Positions 10,190 to 23,404 of a stretch of 64,000 nucleotides of DNA are shown here, piece by piece. The first letter of the stretch is position 1. Each line of letters opens with the position of its first letter. The notes below the pieces were generated by a model, which was given only the letters and a program-made list of their open reading frames with translations, was not told the DNA's origin and did no database searches. Position numbers and translations under genes: made by a program. Origin of the DNA: Bactericera cockerelli (lineage: Eukaryota; Arthropoda; Insecta; Hemiptera; Triozidae); assembly GCA_024516035.1 (NCBI GenBank), contig CM044959.1, forward strand, positions 34,276,662 through 34,340,661, written 5' to 3'.

Positions 10190-10740
10190 TCCTAAACAGA
10201 GATGGTCGAAGAGACAGAGAGATTGCGAAGATGAAGAAAGAGAAGGAACAATAATAAGAAGGAGAGGGAAAGAAGAAAGGAAGATGGGACAGGGAAGGAG
10301 AGGGGGGAGAGAGAGCGAATTAGAGATAAGAGAATAAATCGGACGAAAATGAGGAGAGATTGAGAAAGGGAGGGAGGGAGAGGGAGGGATGGAGAGAGAG
10401 GGAGAGAGGAGGGAGAGAGAGAGAGGAGGAGAGAGAGAGAGAGAGGAGGGAGAGAGAGAGAGACAGAGAGAGCTTTCTCTCTCTCTCTCTGAGAAAGCTC
10501 GTGGGGAGATGCGCAAAGAGATTAAAATAGAAAAGAAAATGAGTAGACAGTCAGTCAAAGGGAAGAGGAGAGAAGGGGAGAGAGGAGAAGGACGTGTTTG
10601 GTCAGGGAAGATGTCTCATGTCCCCGGAGGCTATTGGAGGGGGAGGAAACATATAAGATAATAGAACTAAGAATAGGAGGAGGAGGCTAGGAGAATTGGA
10701 GAGGAAGTTTACAAGATAGGAAGTAAAGACAGGAGAGGGA
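10190..10740. repeat. Polypurine (GA)n tract
   Basis: Long purine-rich strand with (GA)n and GGGAGA blocks. At about 10465-10500 the run turns into CTCTCT flanked by AGCTTTCTC and GAGAAAGCT, a hairpin inside the tract. Open frames here are low-complexity artefacts. Confidence 0.85.
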
Positions 10741-10779
10741 GAAGTTTTAATTTAGGCAAAAATAGGAATAACTTTGGGT

Positions 10780-11163
10780 GTAAACGTAGCGGGTACAGCC
10801 GAAACTTGTGACGTCTTTAGTTCTGCTTGAGATTCTGATAACTTTGTTGGTATGATGGGATTTTCTATTAATCTTATCCGACAGTATTTAAATAAAGTAA
10901 ACCCAATAATTAAAAATCTCAAGACTAGAATGCGTATTGGACATACTTTGATAACACATGGGTCACATGGTCACTTATTCCGTAGAGAACCTTCCCCTGA
11001 TTGTCAGTGTGGAGTTAGACTAACAGTTTTACACATCTTGGATTGCCCTGTTCTTGCCCCTGTTCACGCATCCCTATTTACCGCCTTATCTTGAGGATAG
11101 CAAAGACGGAATTCACTCTCTAATGTTATACCTTAAGAGATCACGTTTATTTAGAAAGATCTA
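10780..11163 (+). pseudogene. LINE ORF2 C-terminal fragment
   Basis: The frame at 10852-11094 reads TRMRIGHTLITHGSHGHLF followed by a Cys-rich CQCGVRLTVLHILDCP, the usual ending of Jockey/R1/I-type LINE ORF2 proteins: the end of the RNase H or linker region, then a CCHC-like knuckle. After the stop, a shifted frame continues with EDSKDGIHSLMLYLKRSRLF to a stop near 11163, which looks like the true C-terminus. It is therefore a 5'-truncated relic with a frame break. No reverse-transcriptase core is present. Confidence 0.75.
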
Positions 11164-11470
11164 AACTTGAAAACGGTGCGAATGACCATCGTTGTTAAAG
11201 CACCTAAATCAAAAAATCTCGTTACCCATTATTTCCAAACACGGCTTATGTGTTTACTAGAGTAGCTATTATTTCCGCTTTGAATAGTGTGACCAACACA
11301 TTACACCGTATTAACACAGTACCAGTTATGGCACCAACGATCTCAATCGTTATTCAGTGAGTACACCGAACTTTGGAGTAACTATGTATGTTCAAGAATT
11401 CAAACTCCGGGTTTTTGAAGCTTCAAGTTAGAGCCCACTGAGCAAATGTCATTATTAAAAAGATTCCATA
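11164..11470. other. No gene seen
   Basis: Downstream of the LINE relic, possibly its 3' UTR at the start. Nothing else is recognised. Confidence 0.3.
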
Positions 11471-11775
11471 ATATCGATAACCTTGAAATCAATACCTTTG
11501 TTTTTTTGTGTTTCTGTAGGAAAGAGGAACGACAAATTGAAAGAGTACGGTAATTGGATATTTAGGGGAGAGAAGGAGAGAGAGAGACAAAGAAAAATTG
11601 AAAAAGAGAGAAGGAAAGTCAGTGGCAGAGAGAGGTTAGAAGGAGAAAAAGGAAGGTGAGAGAAGAAAGAGAGAAAAAAGGGAAGGATAGAAAGAGAGAC
11701 AGCAAACAAGGGGAGGAGGAGGAGGAGGAGGAGAGAGAGAGAGAGAGAGAAGAGGAGGAGGAGGAAGAGAGGGAA
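11471..11775. repeat. Polypurine tract
   Basis: GA-rich and (GGA)n sequence with a GAGAGA run near 11730-11750. Minus-strand serine/leucine open frames here are artefacts of base composition. Confidence 0.8.
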
Positions 11776-12780
11776 TGATAAATAAGATCTATTTCCGTTT
11801 GCAGGATGTAAAAAGCGAGAAAAAAATAAGTAAGAAAAAAGAGAACAAGAAAGACGAATTGAAATTGATGAAAAATACGAGACGGGTAATTTTTCTGCAA
11901 ATAAAACAAGGTGCTCTCTCTCTCTCTCTTGTATTCCTGATTTCCTTTCTCCTTATTTGACTAAAATTGCCATATTATTGCCCTTTCACTTCCTCAAGCA
12001 AAAAGTCCTATTATTACACAAATTTACATTGTACCTACATATATCCTTATTATGTATCTACTAGTTTTTTTGATAAACTAGATTTTTTAATCCGTACTAC
12101 CAATATTTACATTAATAAGTGCCCATTTGAGTTGGATGTTATCATGTAAGACAGGTTAGAAATCAAAATTAGGCACAATTTTCAATTTCAGTCTGGTGAA
12201 GATATGAAATATAAGATTTTCAAAAAAATAAATCGAAAATTTCCAAGAAAAGTGGGATTTAAGATCTCTTCAGTCACAGACAGTTTTTGTATGATTATTA
12301 TTATTTTATTTAAACAAAATAATTTATTATCCTTTTTCTGTATAAATTGAGAGAATTCGATGGTAGTGATTCAGTGTTAAGTGAGCGAATACATACATAA
12401 TTTTACGATGTACACTGTGACGTAACTTATGATCGTGAAAGAAGGTACCTTGTGAAGTTTGCCAAGTCTTATGTTTAGCGAATTAGAAAGCGATTATTTG
12501 TCAGTTTGTGAATTATTTGACTAGTTGTTTTTCTTTGTGATTTAATAGTGATTTTTTTCTTTGTGCGCTATTTTCAGGCGTTTTCAATTAAAGCTACTCT
12601 AAACAAACCAGTTAGTAAACGGGTAACAATATTGTCAATTATAAGTAGTTCTTCGTCAAAACATTCAGAGTTTTGAATTTTATTGAAATAACCAGACAAG
12701 TAAATTCTTCGAAAGGGCCACACAGTGCAGAGCACTAAATTGAATATTACATTACAAAACAAGCTTTATTACATTTTATT
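11776..12780. other. AT-rich DNA, no gene
   Basis: Short open frames only, none with a recognisable domain. A CT run at about 11913-11930. Confidence 0.35.
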
Positions 12781-12925
12781 TATTTTCGAATAGGAGAGGT
12801 AGAAAAAGGAGGGGGGGAGAGAGAGAAGGAGGAGGAGAGGGAAGGGAGGAAGGAAGAGAAAGAGGAAAAGGAGAAGTGGAAGTGGGAGAAGAAGGAAAAG
12901 ATGAAGGAGGAGGAAGTAAGAGCAC
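12781..12925. repeat. Polypurine tract
   Basis: GGA/GAA-rich low-complexity stretch of about 140 bp, the third such tract within 2.7 kb. Confidence 0.8.
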
Positions 12926-14150
12926 GGCTTTTGCCTGCACTTTACATTTCTCAAATCACTTCTGTTTTTTCATCCGACTTGTTCATTTGTAAAGGAAAAT
13001 TTTCATAATTCTGAATGAAAACTGTAAAACAATGAAATATGACTTTCACTTCCTTAATAATTTAAATATTTTGCAGCTTTCTTATTCTCACTATGCTGAT
13101 TATATGCTCTTACTGTCTCCTAATATTTGACACCTTATTATTGTTGGGCACTGAATAATTTTTCTAACTTTAGTTTAATTAAATCTATTGTCAAAATAAA
13201 CCGTCTGTCGTCTAAAAATAAAGATGTGAATAACGTTTTAGATTCACACAAACATTAAAAATTATCAAAAAAAAAAAAAAAAAAACACTTCTACTAGTTT
13301 TGATAGTCTAAAAAATTTCCATTAGTCTTTCTCAATTTTTCATCATCAGCAGAGCCTTGAGATAAACTGATTGAGGAGGCTTAGGGAAAACTCATGGTAC
13401 GGAAAAGACGAACAAAGGACTGATATGTGTGTCCTAAGAAGATTATAAAAGGCAGTAATGAAAAAGTCGATGGTAATACCAACCTTTGTGTGTACGAGAT
13501 GTTCACGGCCCGAGTATTAAGATTATTTATACTTAAGTAACTGAATAGAAGATTTTCTTATTCAATACATTAAGTCAATTTTTTCTCTCATAAAACCCAA
13601 TTTCTAATATCATAGGTGATTCCATACATGTGGTTTAAAGACGTAGATTTATCATGAAATAGGTTTACTTTTCATAATAAATTTATTATTTTATTCATAA
13701 CGAGAAATAAGACCAAGATGAATTAGGTTACATACCATCAGCACCCTTGATTAACAACTGCATATATTTATTTTGCCCATTATTTGTAAAATAAAGATAC
13801 TATTTATTTGCGTTAACTCTTTCATAAACTAGTTTAATTGATTTGTTTTTTTTTTTTTTTTTCATCGAGATGTATACCCAATGCATGTTTGTAGATCAAA
13901 ATAATGTCTAGTTAGGTACATAGTTAGCCAGATGTTGGTAAATTTTATAATGATATTTTTGTTAAAGCAGAAACCAAATTTACAGCCACTTAATGGAAAA
14001 AAATTGGTATTCCAAACAATAAAACAAAAAACACGACATAGCAAAATTCAAAGGAACACCAGGCAAATTACATACAATAAAGTCAAAATTAAACCGAACT
14101 ACTGATTTAAATATGTACTTTCAAATTCATTGTAACACTGTTGAAAACAC
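12926..14150. other. AT-rich DNA, no gene
   Basis: A-run near 13268-13285 and T-run near 13847-13862. No coding signal was found. Confidence 0.35.
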
Positions 14151-14935
14151 TAATTCCAGTGCTGTCCCTAATTAGTTTTCAAAATTTATCGTGCTGCTGA
14201 TCAATCTTCAAAATTAATAGTGTTGTTGATCAATCCTTAAAATTCCTGTGCTGCTAATCAAACCTTACTGCTGCTGGTCATCATATTTCAAAATTCCTGT
14301 GCTGCTCATCAATCCTTGAAATTCCTGTGCTGCTTATCATCGTATTCAAAATTCATGTGCTGCTAATCACTTCTCAAAATTCCTGTGCTGCTGATCATCA
14401 TATTTCAAAATTCATGTGCTGCTGATCATCATATTTCAAAATTCCTGTGCTGCTGATCATCATATTTCAAAATTCCTGTGCTGCTGATCATCATATTTCA
14501 AAATTCTATGCTGCTAAACAATCCTCAAAATTCATGTGCTGCTGATCATCATATTTCAAAATTCCTGTGCTGCTGATCATCATATTTCAAAATTCTATGC
14601 TGCTAAACAATCCTCAAAATTCCTGTGCTGCTGATCAATCCTTAAAATTCCTGTGTAGCTGATCACTCCTCAAATTTCCTGTGCTGCTGATCATATTTCA
14701 AAATTCATGTGCTGCTGAAAAATCCTCAAAATTCCTGTGCTGCTGATCACTCCTCAAAATTTCTCGTGCCGCTGCTTGCCTTCAAATTCCTTGTACAAAA
14801 CTTTTATGTTCCTACTGCTGCTGCTGACAATTATTCAAAATTCCTTGTGCCGCTGGTGAACGTCTATCTACAAATTCCTTGTGCTGCTGCTAATTATTCA
14901 AAATTCCATGTGCTGCTTTAAAATCTCATGTAATA
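14150..14935. repeat. Minisatellite of about 31 bp, degenerate
   Basis: Many units share CAAAATTCCTGTGCTGCTGA followed by TCATCATATTT or TCAATCCT. Unit length alternates between about 25 and 33 bp because the linker differs. Edges are diverged (14150-14230 and 14760-14935). Confidence 0.85.
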
Positions 14936-16880
14936 TTTTTCTTCCTGAAACCCAACATTAACACAACTCCACCAAAATTCATCGTAAGAAGGTTTGAAAA
15001 TGATGTCTGTACCACACATCCCATAGCACCAGAACAATCATTTAAGATGGCGTGCTAAAAGTTATTGAGAAACTAGAACTCTTGGACATGGCTTCCAATT
15101 GACCTGACACAGCGAATGAAGAAAGTATCAGGAAAATAAAGGTGCACCTCGCCCTAAGAATCCAGACATTGTGAAGAAACAACAAGCCGTCCTAAAAACC
15201 ATAGGCTCTAAGTTGGCTGATTCTTTGATTTCTAAAGGGCAACCTATAAAAAATGTATAACATCCAAGGTACAAAAAGGTTTTGCTTTTTTCTCTCATAA
15301 GTTCCATGGAAATATTTTTTTCTGATATTTCGGCCCCATTTAGGTTGGTTACTGCATACCAGAAACTATCGCTGTATGCCTATTTGGCAAATAAATCTTG
15401 AAATAAAAGATACCTTCCCTTGTTATGTTTATGGCCTGCGTCTGTACAATAGGTCGGTAAAACGTTTTATGGTTGGGTACCTAATATATGTATCTAAAAA
15501 TAGAAATAGAATTATTTACTGTTAATGATATCAACTCCGGGATTTACAAGCTCTGAAAATAATAATTATTATCAATGAAGTATCTTGATATGAGAATACC
15601 AAAGAGTATGAGAATACCAAATCAAGATCATAGAGTTCTATTTCTGGAACAGGAGCCCGAGGAGTGTTCTGATGATCCTGGGGGCCGGGGACCCTTTCTG
15701 AGGGATATTAAATCCTTGATCTGCCTCATTTGAGAAATGAAGACGCGAAATGAAGAATAGTTTCCTGGCAGAGGTGAAATCAGATTAAGTTTAATCTGAT
15801 GCAGATGTGGCTAAGAATCACTTTGATCCAACACATGGGGTTTCCTCATATCTCCAATATCTTGTCTCTGGAACAGTGGACGAACTCCTCAACACTCAAC
15901 AAGCACACTTTATATTCGACACCAAAATAATCATTGGTGTTTGAGGAAGAGAAAATGTATCATTCAGATTTGTATTATGTATGTAATAAACCAATAAAGT
16001 ATTGAATAATAATAATAATGATAATAATAAGTTTTCATTTCTACCTCTATAAGAAAAAAAGTCAAAGAAAAAATAATACTTCTTAGCTGACTCTGAACGA
16101 TGTAAATTGTAATCCTTCCAGTTTACTGTGCCTAATTTAGGGCCTATTAATACATATTATAATTATAAGCTATAGTATAAAACATACAAGTAAAGGTTAT
16201 TGAGATCAGTTCTGAATGCAGCTAGTGAAAATATTTGTATTGCCTTCTGAGTGAAGATAGACACAAGACAGACAGACACACCTTCTCGACACGTGTGCAC
16301 TGAGATGCAGCTCAGAACTGCATTAGAATGCACGTACACGGCAACACCCATGTCTTAATAATCATTAAATTCTGACACGTGAAGTAGAACTCAAGTGAGA
16401 TGTAAGCTTATAATAACCGAAGATCTTTCAACCCGATAGCTTCTAGGTTCTAAAGATATAGCCTCTTTATTATCACCTACCTATGTACTCTATGTAGGAA
16501 AAAAATGTAAATATATTTAAAATACTCAATTGAGACTGTCTACTTTTGGTAGATTACTAATACACAGCAAAATGATAGCTCTAAACTTTCTCGATTTTCA
16601 GGAAACTTGAATCGGGAAAGTAAATCATCAAAATTCGAATCCTAGACTCATATAAAAGTGTTTCAATAATAAATTCACATTAGGATGTCTTATAATATCA
16701 TGTTCAAAACTTTCTCGATTTTGGTTGTTTTTCCATTTTCATGTGTATCATACTTCCATGTAGTAAACTTTGTGAACTTAGACTTTCTTGTGAACATATA
16801 TAATCCATAGACCATGCACCTGCTCAGTAACTAAAGTTGCAAGATTCTAGTTTCTAATAATGGAAAATTGATATTCTGTT
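14936..16880. other. Non-coding DNA with LINE-like tails
   Basis: No intact gene. Two segments end like retroposon tails: AAATAAATCTTGAAATAAA near 15388-15410, and an AATAAAGTATTG followed by (AAT)n near 15990-16030. They are probably 3' ends of dead elements, but I cannot name the families. Confidence 0.35.
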
Positions 16881-18110
16881 TTTGTATATTTTATTAAACA
16901 TAAAAAACATTATTCAGGACATCATCATTTGGGTGACAACCCAAAACACTTGCAGCATTGCCTCGTTGAACTGCAAGGCTTATCTGTTGCAGAAAATAAT
17001 TTCCCGATCTTGGGTCTCCAGTCTTTTTTTCAATGGATCTTTTCAGTTCTTCTAGCCATTGTTTAGCTTCTTTACAAATCGGCCCCATTGTTTCAATCGC
17101 AAAAGCTTTCAAAATGCAATTCTGTCGTTCTAGATGGAGATATTTTCTATGTTTATTTACACATGCTCTCTCTGCGGCTGCTCCAGCATTACATTTGGTA
17201 AGCGGAAGGTTTGAGGGTGCTAGGGTATCGCTGCATGTAGCATCCCATACCAAAATCTGCCCGTTGGACCATGGCACAATTGTAATTCCATCGGGTCTAG
17301 ATATATTTTCAGGACATAAACCCGGTGGTTCTAGCTGACAAGGAATATCGATCAGTGTGAGAGTTCTTTTAATTATGTCATTCAAGCTAGCATGGCGAGA
17401 AAATCTTCCTGTACTTTTCTGGCAACTCAAAGGATGGATGGCTCTTTCGTCAACAGTTTCACCGCAGATGCAAGGATGTGGCCTACAAAGGGTAGAGCCT
17501 AGCCGCAGTCCTACACATATCCGGAATGATTTACTGTCAACAAAAGTGCCAACTTGTTTGGAAGGAATCGCTTGTAACCATGCTCCTGATTCTGGTTCTT
17601 GGAGAGCTTTGAAGCGGGCTTTATCTTCATTTGCAGAAAAAATTAAATCTTCTTCAACAATTTTTTCAATAATAATATCATCCCAGCTCTTCTGATTCGA
17701 TTAAATTTCAGGTGTTTTCTGAAATTTGATATTCCATTCATCATATCATTCCTTTGTAAAGCATATTTCAAAATCATTCTCAGGTGTGTTCAAAATTTTG
17801 GAAACTAAAGGTTTTACGCTTTTTAAAGATGAAAGAAAAGCCGGTAGTGTAACATCTGAAAGCTTTCGTATTCCAAGGCCACCAAAAGCAACAGGGAGAG
17901 ATGCTTGACACCATTGTATATTTGTTAGTTTAAGATTCAGAATGCATTCCAGAATTTCTTTGAGATATAAATCAATTTCTTTAAGAACATCCAAATCAGT
18001 CCAAATTGGAGTTGTTCTCAATGTATAAGTGCATTTAGGTATTGCAAAACAATTTTTCAGGAGAAAATATCCGACATGACCATTTATGTCGGATATGAGC
18101 AAAATGTCTC
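16880..18110 (-). pseudogene. LINE ORF2 3' relic (family with QRGNAASVLG ending)
   Basis: Read on the minus strand, the first part (18102-17746) contains LPVAFGGLGIRKLSDVTLPAF, a common segment after the RT domain in a LINE group. After a frame break near 17700-17746 it continues through AIPSKQVGTFVD, a Cys/His cluster (CRPHPCICGETVDERAIHPL), PDGITIVPW, WDATCSDTLA, AGAAAE and ends QRGNAASVLG...VFYV with a TAA and an AATAAA signal (to 16894). The 5' half with the RT active site is missing. The same C-terminus appears at 23526-23844 and, as a tip only, at 29528. Family name uncertain. Confidence 0.75.
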
Positions 18111-18359
18111 AGAAGGGACATGTTTGGGAAACGGCGTTTCCCTTCTGTATCCAGTTTCATAATTCGGCCCTGTTTTATAAAGAAGGACCGATGCAATTCG
18201 AAGCCTGTGACGAAAGTCCCTAATCTCTCTTTGTCTGATTTACATCATCATCATCATCAAGAGTTCCGTTATCTACTGATCAAATCGCACTGTCAGCTAC
18301 AGACAACTTGAGAGAGTTCTTTTCATACTATGAAGGTATTAGGAAACACTTTGTCAAAA

Positions 18360-18610
18360 AATTGAGAGAGAGAGGGGGGAGCAGCAATTCCTATTAAAGT
18401 GTTTAAATAAAATAAATAAAAATAATATGAGGGCTTCTCTCTTTCTCTCTCCCTTCCCCCTCTTATTGCTCTCTCTCTCTCTCTATTTATCTACCGACAA
18501 AGAGCGCTCTATTTGAATTCCAAGCCCCTTCACTTGAATTACTACTTGAAATAGTGTGTGAGTGAGAGAGGGTGAGAGGAAAGAGAGAGATAGAGAGACA
18601 TAGGAAGAGA
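18360..18610. repeat. GA/CT simple repeats
   Basis: GAGAGAGAGGGGGGAG at about 18363, CT runs at 18435-18485, then GA runs at 18558-18600. Confidence 0.75.
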
Positions 18611-20637
18611 TAGAGGGAGGAATATGTCACTCTCAGGCGTTTCAATTCACACTTCACACCCCGGTAATAGCGCACTTTTTGCCTCCTTTTATATCTGCAA
18701 AACATTCTATACTCCGCCCTGATTATACATAGCTTGCATAGTCTAATGTAAATATAGGATTTTAATATTATAATATTTAAATAAATAAAGAGTAGGTACT
18801 TACATTATAATAATTTCCATAAAGAAATGTGAGTAAATCAATTAGGGTAAAATAAATCTTTCGTCATGCACGCGGAACTTTTTGGATCATCAAGATTTGC
18901 TCTGGTTCTGGTATGAATATGAACAAGTGCTTGAGTATATTTCAAGTCCATGTAAGAATTAATGTTCCTAATTCATTATTTAACTTTCAGCAGATTATAA
19001 AAAGCTTCACTTATACAACAAACAAAATCTAACTAATGATCTTGAATGAGGTAGTAAAGTTTCTCAGGAAAGTGAATTCATTTTTCTGTCCCAAAATTTA
19101 CCTTACATGAAAATAGTAAAATGTAATAAATAACAATTAAATTGCACCGAATTATAATTTTTAATATCTAATAAAATGGATAATGAATATGCAACCTACG
19201 TGAAACATTTCGTTAGTGAAATTCGCTTTTCAGTGGATGTGCAAAATGTACAACTTTCCAGTGGATGTGCAAAATGCACCAGAATTCATTATGTATCATG
19301 TATTCTCACGTTAACCGATGGGTTATTCTATTCTGATTTTCTTCTTTTTTCTGTTTGCGTAAAATACTTGTGATCTTAATCTTTGAAAGTCGATCGACGG
19401 TAGGGAAAAGTCTGTGAAGCCAAACTATGAAATTCCCGTAACTTAACTCGAGAAAAAGAAGTAAAAAAATATGGTTGGGATCGTAGTTAAAATAAGGTAA
19501 GTAGATATAATAATTTTATTATCAAGTAGGTACCGAGTTCTACTCCAGAAAAAGCCAGTCGACTCTGTGAAACCAAATTATGAAACTTCCATACCTAACT
19601 CGTTTTTCTTACAGGTACTTGACTTTCCAAACCGAAAAATCTAAATTATACCCACTGGAAATAAATAAAAAATACATGAAAGCTCCTTACAAACCTTATA
19701 CCTTTTAGAAGGGGCTATGGATAAAAAATGTAACGAGCAACGAAACGCTTTAAGGTAACCCATGATTCATTTTTTATTCGAAAAGGGCCTCTGAGGGGGA
19801 GGGGGGGGGGGCACAATTAATTTTGAATCTAATTGACAGATGAGGCTGCGGGGGGCCTCACAGGAGCACTTTCAGTATTTATGACTTATAATGTTAGCCC
19901 TTTGACGGCTCAACGGTCTGCTTGTCCAATTCAATGGTTCGAAACAGTGTCTAAATTTGACTAAATTCAATGACTAAGTCGTAAGACAACAAGCGCTGCG
20001 GTGCTAATTCCTACGGCGGGCATTTTTTTCTTTTTTTTCGTAACCAAGCACAGATTTTGTGCTTAATGAGGAAAAAAGACTATTGTTATTTGAAATTCTA
20101 TTTCTTATTTTGGACAAAAGGCTGAGTTATGTATAAGGTTGTATTGACTCGTACATACGGAACTTATTTTGACTTATTTCAGTTACCAAATTGTTCTTAA
20201 ATAGTGGGTAAAATTTGATGAGTGCAAAATAGGTATAATACAAGGGTCAAATATTGAACAACCTAAATACCTATTGATCAATAAATGGCCTAAATATTGA
20301 ACAACCAAGTTCATCTTCCTTTTCTCATTCCTTGCAGAGGGATTGAATGTGAAGATAGTGCAGGAATGGGACGAGTGCAGAATAAGAAAAATGATTTTTA
20401 TTGTTTAATTTAATGAAGAAGAAAAAAAATATTGTTTCCAATATTGGTACGAGTGTTTGAGGCTATTTGTTTTCTCGAAAAGAAAAAGTTGCATTAGTTC
20501 ACCCCCCTGTGAATAATGAGCACACCAAAAGCTTCGGTCTGAACACGGGTTAATCCTAGGTACATGCTGATATGAAATCCATTTGTTACAATATAAGAAC
20601 TATAGACGCAAGTTACTCTCGCTATCAAGGAGCATAA
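18611..20637. other. AT-rich DNA, no gene
   Basis: No gene recognised. A 26-bp direct repeat (CAGTGGATGTGCAAAATG) lies at about 19231-19280, and a G-rich run (GAGGGGGAGGGGGGGGGG) at 19793-19811. A weak B-box-like GGTTCGAAAC occurs near 19936. Confidence 0.35.
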
Positions 20638-21117
20638 TACAGGGTGTCCAATTGTCCAATGTCCATGCCATGTGTTGCCAAAGTTCAAGAGTATTTGTAA
20701 TTGTATATTTACGGGTCAAGCCCAGTGTAAAATCAAACATTAAAACTATTGGAATGCGACGTCAAATGTAATCGAAAATATCCGACAGCTAGCTGCGATA
20801 TTTTGTCGAAAACGTCGGATTTTTCTAGAAAATTTTGAGGAATTAATAAGAGCATTCGCAAAATTATTATTTTTTTTTTTTACAAATTAATGTTGTAAAA
20901 ATACTCTGATATGAAAATTAAAATTTTCACAAACTTTCAAATTAAAAAAAAAAAACTCAAAGTTGATAAATTTCGTGAAATCGAATCAATGTACCTAGAT
21001 TAACTCTATGTAGGTGACATTTTGAAAATGAATCTTTTACAACGAAATCGACATGACAACACATATTTGATACCACAAGTTCTACCTCTAGATTTTGGGC
21101 GACAGAACCACCCTGTA
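20638..21117. mobile_element. Short element with TACAGGGTG ends
   Basis: It starts TACAGGGTGTCC and ends ACCACCCTGTA as an inverted terminal repeat, spanning 480 bp without coding capacity. The same kind of end is seen at 48366-48870 and 58496-60000. The TA at the ends suggests a TA-targeting transposon, which is inference. Confidence 0.55.
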
Positions 21118-22030
21118 GAGTGAAGAGGTAGGTGGTACAAACTCGAAATTTGTGAGCCCAAGCTGTTAGCAGGATGGAGTCAGGAGGTCAGATAGTGAAG
21201 CATGCTGCATGAATCATGACGCTTCAGTTTTTGTTCCACTCGAGTAGTGAGGAACCATGCTACTGCACTCTCTAACTTTTGTCTCATGTAATTCTTAACA
21301 AGCCGAGGACTATTTGCGTGGCTGACATCGCCTCTTAGAATAGACCTACGAGTAGGGTACAGTAGCAATACCGTCCATCGTCCAAGAAGAACTCGCATAT
21401 TGAAATATTCATTTTTTAGCAATTAAAGAAGAGCCAGGAATCATCGGCGTTCTCCCTTTTTTCCACACGAAGTGTAATTTATAGGTACTAATTGAAATTA
21501 TACATTAATTCTGAAATTTAGCAATGGTGAATTCTGAACGCAACATTGACTTTAAGTTGATGTCAAACTGCCTCAAGTTGAGCACTGAAAATGGCTAAGG
21601 CAGTGTTTGAGCCTTACCTTACTGCAGTGTTGAAGTTACACATTTTCAAACCTCAAGCTATTGATCAAGAAATAAACATGCCTTAAATTGAATAACTCCT
21701 TAAATTCTCTAAAATAATTTTCTATTTACTGGGATTAAAGCTTGAAAATTCTACTATACATACTCGTATATTACATAATATACACATGTAGGAACTTATC
21801 TACATATTCGCTAAAATAATTTTCTATTTACTGGTATTAAAGCTTAGAATAATATCGCTTAGAATAATATCTTACCCCTACATTAAGGATCCCTCTACTG
21901 TGCATAGATTGCATAGGTACCTACCTTTATATTTACTTCTAATGGAGGCATTGAGTGAATAAAATGAATTTGAATCCAGTTTCGCAATATTCTGTCAAAC
22001 GTAACAAGATGTATTAGACGGGGAGGTTAC
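21118..22030. other. No gene seen
   Basis: A near-duplicate of GCTAAAATAATTTTCTATTTACTGG with GATTAAAGCTT occurs at about 21708 and 21809. No other structure was noticed. Confidence 0.3.
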
Positions 22031-22039
22031 TCACCATGT

Positions 22040-22752
22040 TGAATTACATTTTAATAACAGGGGAAAACGTAAGCCTCTCTGAACCTCCCTTCAACCCTAT
22101 ACTCCATCTCCCTATCTCTCTTTATAGTCTCTCTCCCAAATCCCTTTTTGTTTTACTTTTGCCCTTTTCCCTCCCAATTTTCCATGTCTTCGTCCTTGTT
22201 TATTCCTTCCTTTGTAAACATCCTTTTCTCTCTCACCCTTTCCCTTTTCCTCCCTTTTATCTCTCTGTAGAATTCTTCCGTTCCCACTTGTCTCTCTATC
22301 TCCTCAGACTGTATATTTTACATCTTTCCTCTCTTCTTCATCTTCCCTTTCTCAATTTCTTTTCTGTTTTTACTACTTCGGGTATTTTCACCTCTATCTT
22401 TCCGTCCATTTTATCTCTCACTTTCTTAGTGCCAAATTATAAAACAGGATAAAATTTAGAATAAGCTAGAGTTTCAACCAATCACAGCTCTATAGCCTAT
22501 CTGGTTTACCTTAAATGTAATCCTGTTTTATAATTCGGCCCTTATACTTTCTTTTTCTCTTCGTCTTCTTTCTTCTTTTTCTTTCGATCCTACAATCTTG
22601 ATTTTCTCTCACCTTCACTCTTTTTCTCTCCAGAAAATAAGTCCTTCTTTGTCTTTGTCTCACTATTTCTTCGTACAACTCTATCCCTTTCTCCCCCCTC
22701 TTTCTATAACTACGAAATTCTCTTTCTCTCTATTTTCCCTGTGATGTGTGTC

Positions 22753-22794
<42 letters not shown>

Positions 22795-22980
22795 ATCCAT
22801 TTTATTATTCGTATTACTATCCCTCCAATTTCGTCTCTCTCTCTCTTTTTGCCCTCTATCCTCTTTTCTGTATCCAAATTCGTCTTTTTTATCTCTCTCA
22901 CTCTTTTTCTCTCTCATTCTTCCTCCCTCTTCTCTCACCATCCATATTATTCTTCTCCCTCCAAGTCCCTCTCCAGGTGA
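22040..22980. repeat. Pyrimidine-rich tract with (CT)n
   Basis: About 900 bp of CT-rich sequence with a pure (CT)n block at about 22750-22790. Several overlapping open frames, up to 139 codons, are composed almost only of Ser, Leu, Phe and Pro and are artefacts. Confidence 0.85.
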
Positions 22981-23404
22981 AACACACACAGGGAGAGCGA
23001 TATTTGAAAAAGCTAATATTAAAACCGGAAGTCGAGTGCTTTCGAATTCATTACATTGCTAATTTACGATCAAACATGCAGAAATCCTGTGCTTACGGGG
23101 CATACGGGGTGTTCTGCAAGGTTGTCTCTGGCGCATGGGTTCAAATAAAACTCTTCTACATCTAGAAATCATCTAGTTAGAGAGCGGTGGGTGTTTGTAA
23201 ACATAAATGAAACCATAGGAGCGTACCATTGGCGTACATAATAATGATTGTAAAACCGCTGAAGTTAAGCTTCTGACACACAAAGGGGATGTCGAGAAAC
23301 GAGAGGTTTGAACCTGGTGGATAATGATAATCTCATTTTTTTTTTTTCAGTTGAGCAATCAATCAATACCTGGTAATAATTCGTTATATTTTCACAATAT
23401 ACCA

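Noticed and set aside
10178..10661. Open frames of 90 to 126 codons
   Set aside because: They are translations of (GA)n and (CT)n.
22036..23165. Overlapping open frames up to 139 codons
   Set aside because: Composition is almost entirely Ser, Leu, Phe and Pro from CT-rich simple sequence, with no domain.
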